Below, piece by piece: positions 39,242 to 44,566 of a stretch of 44,566 nt of DNA. A model generated the notes under the pieces. The model made no database searches. It saw nothing but the letters and a program-made list of their open reading frames with translations, and had not been told where the DNA came from. Each line of letters opens with the position of its first letter. The stretch's first letter is position 1. A program made the position numbers and the translations under genes. The DNA is taken from assembly GCF_030056665.1 (NCBI RefSeq), contig NZ_JASHIG010000048.1. The stretch is one strand, 5' to 3'. The DNA is from Flectobacillus roseus. GTDB taxonomy: Bacteria > Bacteroidota > Bacteroidia > Cytophagales > Spirosomataceae.

Positions 39242-40243
39242 TTACTTAAACTTACTAGCATCTAAATTGAAAAATCTCACGGCATTATTAAAGAAAATAT
39301 CACGCTTTTGGTCTTCCGACAAATAGTTGGCACTTTCAATTACTTGAATAGATGTTTCCAACAATTTTGGCCAAATCATAAGGTCTGTTCCGTACAAAAT
39401 TCTTTTCCCAAAACCCGCTTGTACCAGTCTTTTCAGATAAGCATGGATTTCTTCCAATGGATAACTCCAAATAAAGCCTGCCAAATCGACATATACATAG
39501 GCATTTGCACCCATCAAAGCAATCATTTCGTCGGCCATTGGATAGCCTGCGTGCATTACCCAAATTTTTAATTTTGGATGTTTAGCCAACATATCTTCCA
39601 ACAAAAATGGACGACCCAAAGATGCTCGGTATTTCGGATTACTGATATTGATATTGCCATTGCCGCCCGTACCCATGTGAATACCCACAGGCACGCCCAA
39701 GCGCTCAGCAACTGCAAAATATTCGTCTAAACTTACATCACTTGGCGACATACCTTGATATTGTGGAGCCACTTCTCCCATCACTTTATAAAATCCTGCC
39801 GTTAGCGAGTCTTCAAAAGCTTTGACGGTCATGTCTTTATTACTACTTATTCCCAATGATGGAATGATACGATTGGGTGCGGCTTTATGCCAATTATGGA
39901 TCACCCCCGCTTCGCCACTCACAATCATGGTCACATTGAGTCGCTCGGCAGTGGCCAATAAAGTTTCCTGCATTTCCTTATCTGTTTTAGCAGCTTTTAA
40001 AGGATCTGGACAATCCAAATTAAAAATAGATGGATTTTCTCCATGATTGTGGGGATCTGCACCAGGCATATTTTTCAAAAACCATGGACAAAGGTCTGCG
40101 GTATTGGGACTAGCCTTGAACGCATGTACATGTACGTCGATGATTGGATAATGTTTTTTGGGAGCCTGAGCGTACAAATGGATTTGGGATGCTAAAACAA
40201 ACAACACGAATAGCACCTTGGAAATAAGGTAAATATTTTTCAT
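39242..40243 (-). CDS. Secreted amidohydrolase-family (Amidohydro_2) enzyme
   Basis: 333 residues from ATG 40243, with a signal peptide (MKNIYLISKVLFVLFVLASQ, cleavage about LYA-QA). The first metal site HVH is in IIDVHVHAF; later VPVGIHMGTGG, IWVMHAGYP and LYGTDLMIWP supply the remaining metal ligands of the TIM-barrel amidohydrolase fold. Substrate unknown; this subgroup often handles lactones or decarboxylations. The frame extends upstream to 40297, but the signal peptide sets the start. Confidence 0.8.
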   Translation of the reverse strand: MKNIYLISKVLFVLFVLASQIHLYAQAPKKHYPIIDVHVHAFKASPNTADLCPWFLKNMPGADPHNHGENPSIFNLDCPDPLKAAKTDKEMQETLLATAERLNVTMIVSGEAGVIHNWHKAAPNRIIPSLGISSNKDMTVKAFEDSLTAGFYKVMGEVAPQYQGMSPSDVSLDEYFAVAERLGVPVGIHMGTGGNGNINISNPKYRASLGRPFLLEDMLAKHPKLKIWVMHAGYPMADEMIALMGANAYVYVDLAGFIWSYPLEEIHAYLKRLVQAGFGKRILYGTDLMIWPKLLETSIQVIESANYLSEDQKRDIFFNNAVRFFNLDASKFK

Positions 40244-40459
40244 AATGGATAGTAAAATAGTTGAGTAATATATTTCTAATGTCACAAGCTGAGACATTAG
40301 ACGAATTTATAATATTTTACTTTTATTATGGCAATATTTTCCCTGAAAATTACAATAAAATTATTCGCTTGAATATTCTTGATTGTACGAACGAGCTTTC
40401 AAAAACCGCGAAAAATCAATTAGCCAATATCCAAATCATCATTCTACACATTGAATGCT

Positions 40460-40467
40460 TACCTTTG
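40460..40467 (+). promoter_or_regulatory. -7 box TACCTTTG for the HD-domain gene
   Basis: Exact TAnnTTTG match 24 bp before the ATG; no clear -33 TTTG 19-21 bp upstream. Confidence 0.5.
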
Positions 40468-40491
40468 TGTACAACATTAAACTAGGTCAAG

Positions 40492-41085
40492 ATGATTTCT
40501 GATAATTTACTCAAGCAAATTGCCTTTATTAAGGAAATAGATAAGGTTAAATATATCCAAAGAAAGACAAAGCTTTTTAATAGCGATAGAAACGAAAACG
40601 ATGCCGAACATAGCTGGCACTTAGCTATTATGGCGGTAGTACTAGCTGAACATTCTAATGAGAATATTGATGTTTTGAAAGTCCTAAAAATGCTTTTGAT
40701 TCATGATATTGTGGAAATTGACGCTGGCGATACTTTTATTTACGATACGCAAAAAAATCATACTAATACCGATGAAGAAAGACTAGCAGCAAATCGTATT
40801 TTTGGTTTGTTACCAAAAGCACAAGCTGAAGAATTAATTGAGATTTGGGAAGAGTTTGAAGCTGGCGAAACCAAAGAAGCTAAGTTTGCTAAAAGTATGG
40901 ACAGATTGGAACCGTTATTGCAAAATACCTCTAATAATGGTGGTACTTGGGCAGAGTTTGGGGTAGATTACGACAAAGTGTACAACAAGAAAAAGGTTAT
41001 TAAAGACGGTTCAGAAGTCATTTGGGATTATGCCGAAAACCTGATTAATGAAAGTGTTGAAAAGGGTATTCTCAAAAAAATATAG
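40492..41085 (+). CDS. HD-domain hydrolase (YfbR/HDDC2-like 5'-nucleotidase)
   Basis: 197 residues. The HD superfamily motif is seen as AEHSWHLA (His pair), then LLIHDIVEIDAGD (HD plus a later acidic residue), and a final Asp in AKSMDRLEPLL, so all metal ligands of the fold are present. The HDDC2/YfbR group dephosphorylates deoxyribonucleoside monophosphates; the substrate is inferred from the family. Single gene with its own promoter-like box and a following hairpin. Confidence 0.8.
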   Translation: MISDNLLKQIAFIKEIDKVKYIQRKTKLFNSDRNENDAEHSWHLAIMAVVLAEHSNENIDVLKVLKMLLIHDIVEIDAGDTFIYDTQKNHTNTDEERLAANRIFGLLPKAQAEELIEIWEEFEAGETKEAKFAKSMDRLEPLLQNTSNNGGTWAEFGVDYDKVYNKKKVIKDGSEVIWDYAENLINESVEKGILKKI

Positions 41086-41101
41086 AGGGCTATTGGGTTG
41101 G

Positions 41102-41152
41102 GACATTCGGTTATTGGGTTATTATTTTTCATAAGCTCAATGACCGAATGTC
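41102..41152 (+). terminator. Hairpin after the HD-domain gene
   Basis: 15-bp stem with GACATTCGGT at 41102 and ACCGAATGTC at 41143-41152, extended by a G-U pair that works only on the plus-strand RNA. No T-run follows, so it is either a weak terminator or a 3'-end stabiliser. Confidence 0.6.
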
Positions 41153-41179
41153 AAAATCAATAATTTGATTTTACAAACT

Positions 41180-41770
41180 ATGAAGAAATCAGCGGCGACG
41201 AGATTAATGATTTTAGAAAAAGCATTTGAATTAATTTATGCAAAAGGTTATCAAACCACCAGCATCGACGACATCATTGCTACCACCAAAGTGACCAAAG
41301 GCGCTTTTTATTACCATTTCAAAACCAAAGATGAAATGGGCCTTGCAATCATTAATGAACTGGTAAAGCCCCAGTTGACAAGCGGCTTTATGTTAGCTTT
41401 TGAGCAAACCGAAGACCCACTCGAAGCGATATATAATTTGATACACCATCTACTTTTAGAAAACGATTTTTTAAAGGTAGAATACGGTTGTCCAGCCGCA
41501 AACTTGACCCAAGAAATGACCCCATGGCACGCTGATTTTAGTGGAGCTTTACAAGAAATTACGCAACTGTGGAATGCACATATGATTGCAGCCATAGAAC
41601 AAGGAAAGTTAAATGGCGTAATCAGACAAGAAATAGTTGCATCAAGTGTTACTTTTTTTGTGATGTCAGGGTATTGGGGCATCCGAAATTTCGGTAAATT
41701 AGAAAATAGCAAATCTATTTATCTCCCTTATTTAAAGGAACTTAAAGCATATCTCAACGCGCTCCGATAA
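41180..41770 (+). CDS. TetR-family repressor
   Basis: 196 residues from ATG 41180 (MKKSAATRLMILEKAFELIY). The HTH is complete: GYQTTSIDDIIATTKVTKGAFYYHFKTKDEM, including the TetR-typical FYYHF helix. The C-terminal ligand domain has FLKVEYGCPAANLTQEMT as in the TetR_C_6-like Gram-negative group. It precedes a membrane operon with a palindrome over the promoter, so it probably represses that operon and responds to an unknown small molecule. The frame opens at 41165 but that is a non-ATG start. Confidence 0.9.
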   Translation: MKKSAATRLMILEKAFELIYAKGYQTTSIDDIIATTKVTKGAFYYHFKTKDEMGLAIINELVKPQLTSGFMLAFEQTEDPLEAIYNLIHHLLLENDFLKVEYGCPAANLTQEMTPWHADFSGALQEITQLWNAHMIAAIEQGKLNGVIRQEIVASSVTFFVMSGYWGIRNFGKLENSKSIYLPYLKELKAYLNALR

Positions 41771-41779
41771 TTTTTTATT

Positions 41780-41819
41780 CAAAAAACATACTAATTAGTA
41801 TGTTTTTTGAATACCTTTG
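41780..41819. promoter_or_regulatory. 30-bp palindromic TetR operator over a TAnnTTTG promoter
   Basis: Perfect palindrome 41780-41809 with core ACATACTAATTAGTATGT and A/T-tract ends; TACCTTTG (41812-41819) follows as the -7 box. A repressor bound here would cover the -33 region. The symmetric A/T tracts could also act as a terminator for the tetR gene. Confidence 0.75.
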
Positions 41820-41840
41820 TTACATCAAACAAATCAAGCG

Positions 41841-42299
41841 ATGTATCAAACTCTTATTTCCTATCACAACCTCATGCGGTGGTTCGTCTTGGCGAGCCTA
41901 ATTCTAGCTATATATCGGGCATATCGGGGGTATGTCACGAAAGCGATTTTCTCAAAAACGGATAATACCATACGGCATTGGACTGCGACTATTGCCCATA
42001 TTCAACTGATGATTGGTATGACACTCTATTTCCATAGTCCAATAGTAAAGTATTTCATGCAACATTTCAAGGAAGCCATTTCTCGACTCGAAATGACTTT
42101 CTTTAGCCTTATTCACAGCACTTTGATGCTAGTGTCGATAGTCCTTATCACAATTGGCTCTGCCAAATCAAAGCGACAAACTACTGACTCCGAAAAATTC
42201 AGGACTATGCTTGTTTGGTTTTCCGTATCACTCCTACTTATTTTCATGGCCATACCTTGGCCTTTTTCACCATTTTCACACAGACCTTATTTCAGGTAG
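41841..42299 (+). CDS. Four-span membrane protein (cytochrome b-like family of Bacteroidota)
   Basis: 152 residues from ATG 41841 (MYQTLISYHNLMRWFVLASL). Four hydrophobic helices, with conserved-looking His in YHNLMRW, HWTATIAHIQLMIG and SLIHSTLMLVS that could bind heme. Similar proteins are common in Bacteroidota and often labelled cytochrome B without evidence. First gene of the TetR-controlled operon. Heme binding is inference. Confidence 0.65.
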   Translation: MYQTLISYHNLMRWFVLASLILAIYRAYRGYVTKAIFSKTDNTIRHWTATIAHIQLMIGMTLYFHSPIVKYFMQHFKEAISRLEMTFFSLIHSTLMLVSIVLITIGSAKSKRQTTDSEKFRTMLVWFSVSLLLIFMAIPWPFSPFSHRPYFR

Positions 42300-42321
42300 A
42301 ACCCTTTTATTTTGATCTCAA

Positions 42322-42633
42322 ATGTTTACATTATTCAAAACAAAACTTGGACGTATACGCATCATCGGTTTCTTAGAGGGATTATCGCTTTTGGTGCTCA
42401 TTTTCGTGGCAATTCCTATGAAACATTTTTTTCATAATCCTGCTCTCTCGAAATTTTTAGGTCCGATTCATGGGGCTATCTTTCTGGTATTTGTACTCAA
42501 TACGATGAGTTTGGCGATTGAACAAAACTGGAAATTCAGAACAACGACTTGGAAAATTATTGTAGCTTGTTTTATCCCTTTCGGCACATTCTATATTGAC
42601 CATAAAATTTTCAAACACCTCAAAGAGTCATGA
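42322..42633 (+). CDS. DUF3817 membrane protein
   Basis: 103 residues, three hydrophobic helices. The pattern RIIGFLEGLSLLVLIFVAIPMKHF ... GPIHGAIFLVFVL is the DUF3817 signature, including the conserved Glu in FLEG and the GxxHG. Function unknown, probably membrane transport or redox related. The stop overlaps the rhodanese start as ATGA. Confidence 0.8.
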   Translation: MFTLFKTKLGRIRIIGFLEGLSLLVLIFVAIPMKHFFHNPALSKFLGPIHGAIFLVFVLNTMSLAIEQNWKFRTTTWKIIVACFIPFGTFYIDHKIFKHLKES

Positions 42634-42998
42634 AAATAGCCCTTGTTGTCGTCACGTCTATCCTCCTCATTTATGTTGGATACCGAACTTATCGTTTTAT
42701 AATGTTATCCGAAGGATTGGATAAAAAAATTGCTCATGGCGCCATCATATTAGACGTTCGAACGCCCGATGAATATGCCACAGGACATATTGCTGGCTCA
42801 ATCAACATATCTCTAGGCTCTATTCGAGAACGATACACAGAACTTGACCCTTCCAAAACATATATTACTACTTGCTCCCATGGGTTAAGGAGTGTAAAAG
42901 TTGAGCATATTCTTCGAGAAAAAGGGTTCAAAAAAGTCTTCAATGGAGGCGCTTGGGTAGATTTAGAGAAAATTGTCAACGAACAAAAGCATCAATAA
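42630..42998 (+). CDS. Membrane-anchored rhodanese-domain protein
   Basis: 122 residues: an N-terminal membrane anchor (about 1-20), then a single rhodanese domain with ILDVRTPDEYATGHIAGSINI and the active-site loop CSHGLRS, whose Cys carries the persulfide. It would transfer sulfur or sense thiols at the membrane. Coupled to the DUF3817 gene by ATGA and to the next gene by TAATG. Confidence 0.85.
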   Translation: MKIALVVVTSILLIYVGYRTYRFIMLSEGLDKKIAHGAIILDVRTPDEYATGHIAGSINISLGSIRERYTELDPSKTYITTCSHGLRSVKVEHILREKGFKKVFNGGAWVDLEKIVNEQKHQ

Positions 42999-43210
42999 TG
43001 ATATTTGTTTTTAAAACCAATATTTCAAATCGCTGGCAAACAAGACGCCTTTGTAAGCAATTTGAAGAACAATTGCAGGTCTCATATTCGAACTTTGATT
43101 TGGAAGATTGCGATAAAGTTCTGCGTATCGAAAGCTCATTTGAAGTATCCAAACAAATCATACAACTCATGCAAGAAAATGGATTTTCTTGCGAAGAGCT
43201 CGTGGATTAA
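42998..43210 (+). CDS. HMA-fold-like protein without CxxC
   Basis: 70 residues, beta-alpha-beta pattern (MIFVFKTNIS ... DLEDCDKVLRIES ... MQENGFSCEELVD). Length and pattern resemble heavy-metal-associated domains, but the metal-binding CxxC is missing. Start taken at ATG 42998 because of the TAATG overlap with the rhodanese gene. Possible heme or metal accessory for the operon. Confidence 0.6.
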   Translation: MIFVFKTNISNRWQTRRLCKQFEEQLQVSYSNFDLEDCDKVLRIESSFEVSKQIIQLMQENGFSCEELVD

Positions 43211-43303
43211 TCCAATCATCATTTTGTCGTATTTACCAGTTAAAATCGACGCAATCAACTTGGTTTATCAGTCATCAGCTATGTAATTTTAAAACAAAAA
43301 ACT

Positions 43304-43861
43304 ATGAGAAAATTAAAATTACAAATGCAAATTTCTGTTGATGGCTTTGTAGCTGGTCCAAACGGTGAGGAAGACTGGGTTATCAGAGGCGATGATAAAC
43401 ATTGGCAACTCATCAACGATTTGGCAGATAGCTCAGATACAATATTGATTGGTAGAAAAATGGCTGAAAAATTTATCCCTCATTTTGAGAATTTTGCAAA
43501 GGAAAATCCCAAATTTGAGTTTGCGCAAAAAATGGTAAATACACCAAAAGTCATTTTTAGTAAAACGCTCGTTGCTCCCTTTGGAAGCAATACTACTCTC
43601 GCAAGCGGAGACTTGACAAATGAAATTTCGCAACTCAAAAATCAGGCAGGAAAAGATATATTGGTATATGGTGGTGCAGGTTTCGTATCCTCACTCCTAG
43701 CGGGCGGGCATATCGATGAAATGTATTTATTAGTCAATCCCATACTTATTGCCAAGGGTATGCGTATTTTTGATTTGCTTAAAAATCGTCAAACCCTAAC
43801 CTTAGTAAGCGCTACCCCTTCATATACGGGGGTGACGGCTATGCACTATCGGTTTGGATGA
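43304..43861 (+). CDS. Dihydrofolate-reductase-like (RibD C-terminal) protein
   Basis: 185 residues. The Rossmann-like NADPH-binding pattern shows QISVDGFVAGPNGEEDW, TILIGRKMAEKFIPHF, and VYGGAGFVSSLLAGGHIDEMYLLVNPILIAKGMRIF, typical of the RibD C-terminal/YyaP group. Likely an NADPH-dependent reductase of unknown substrate. A 93-bp gap separates it from the operon, so it may have its own promoter. Confidence 0.85.
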   Translation: MRKLKLQMQISVDGFVAGPNGEEDWVIRGDDKHWQLINDLADSSDTILIGRKMAEKFIPHFENFAKENPKFEFAQKMVNTPKVIFSKTLVAPFGSNTTLASGDLTNEISQLKNQAGKDILVYGGAGFVSSLLAGGHIDEMYLLVNPILIAKGMRIFDLLKNRQTLTLVSATPSYTGVTAMHYRFG

Positions 43862-44566
43862 TTATCAGTATTTGGTTTTCAGATATTTGTTCAAATCAAA
43901 CTTGGTGATGATGTTGTCTAATTAGAATAATAAAGTTAAACATTTGTTTTATTGAGAAAATAAACTACACTTATGATGCAATCGAAACATTCAAATAACA
44001 ACCTTACGGTTGCCCTAATATCAGGAATTTTATCGTGAGTAATTTTATTATTAAGCCTTGAGAATAAATTGAGGGTAACTTTTATCCCAGTAAATACACT
44101 TGGTATTTTGTTAATTTTTACTTCTTTGTATAATACTTCTGCTTATTTCTCGAAACTCTTTTGTAACCACCGTCACGTTTTAAACGATCATTTAACTTGA
44201 CTTAAATTAAATGAGGCCATTAAAAGTACTATTAAATTTTTAACATCACATACAATTGAATCTAACATAATTGAACATATTAGAACCTTTGGACATAAAA
44301 ATAATTCGCTAGCCTATAAATTTTAAATTCTGTCATAAAATATTGTTATATTTGTAATATAATTAATAAATATAAGTTAGTGTGCACGCCACGCTAACTA
44401 CTAAGAAAATTTCATACCCTAATATTAGAAATTAAATCAAAATAACAAAGAAGTCATCTTGACTTTTGGTAGAATTGCTTAAAAATAAAAAAGGTTGCTG
44501 ATATTTGTTTTGCGAACCATACCAAGCAACCTTTTATGTACTACGTACTCAGCAAAGATATAATAG
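43862..44566. other. About 700 bp without a recognisable gene; possible sRNA signals
   Basis: AT-rich with stops in all frames. Plus strand: exact -7 box TATATTTG at 44347-44354, then a GTTAGTGTG/CACGCTAAC hairpin at 44377-44399. A stem AAAAGGTTGC/GCAACCTTTT lies near 44490-44537, whose stronger T-run is on the minus strand (about 44482-44490), so it probably terminates a minus-strand gene off the right edge. A 21-codon ORF at 43974 looks like debris. Confidence 0.5.

Noticed and set aside
40261..40485. 74-aa plus frame in the gap before the HD-domain gene
   Set aside because: No protein-like pattern; it covers the region holding the divergent promoters.
43974..44039. 21-codon ORF after the DHFR-like gene
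   Set aside because: Too short and followed by stops in all frames; probably debris or chance.

Overview
The window looks like part of a Bacteroidota chromosome, probably Cytophagales. Its promoters are of the TTTG / TAnnTTTG type, it carries Bacteroidota-restricted families (DUF5977, DUF4494, the putAbiC type, an archaemetzincin, GH43), Shine-Dalgarno sequences are weak, and the DNA is AT-rich. The species cannot be named from what is visible. About the first 36 kb is a temperate tailed-phage genome (prophage) that runs off the left edge. The last 8 kb is host DNA. No integrase, tape-measure protein or att site is visible.

The prophage is almost entirely on the minus strand and is transcribed right to left. 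At its right end a short XRE repressor (32882-33244, plus strand) faces the early minus-strand genes across an AT-rich intergenic region with a 22-bp palindrome. The early genes are an HTH/excisionase-like protein, several microproteins, a GC-rich structured leader, a tRNA-Phe, a winged-helix replication protein and a chain of small genes joined by ATGA overlaps (26.5-32.7 kb). Next come tail-tip and fibre genes, including an SGNH-hydrolase fibre (22.4-26.5 kb). These are followed by an S49 prohead protease with a nested scaffold, the major capsid protein and a tail-tube-like protein (19.3-22.3 kb).

The 11.3-18.8 kb stretch is accessory. It holds a highly structured RNA with its own promoter, a ParB-like protein overlapping a GT-A glycosyltransferase (possible DNA hypermodification), two tandem putAbiC-type membrane proteins, a methylase-like protein without a visible NPPY motif, and microproteins. 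It splits the structural genes, because terminase, portal and head-connector genes (5.6-10.6 kb) lie downstream of it. A lysis cassette with unusually deep gene overlaps (3.1-5.5 kb) and tail genes ending in DUF5977 follow.

Three of the prophage promoters are near-copies of one another over about 65 bp, and an 11-bp leader motif recurs five times, so the accessory and early genes look like one regulon. The plus-strand tail of the prophage (33.3-36.3 kb) carries a small membrane protein and an 841-aa SF2 helicase with a C-terminal PD-(D/E)XK nuclease, a likely anti-phage cargo gene closed by a strong terminator.

The host part contains a secreted archaemetzincin, a secreted GH43 glycosidase, a secreted amidohydrolase, an HD-domain hydrolase, and a TetR repressor. 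A 30-bp palindrome lies over the promoter downstream of the TetR gene, which drives a four-gene membrane/rhodanese operon. A DHFR-like reductase and about 700 bp without a recognisable gene end the window.
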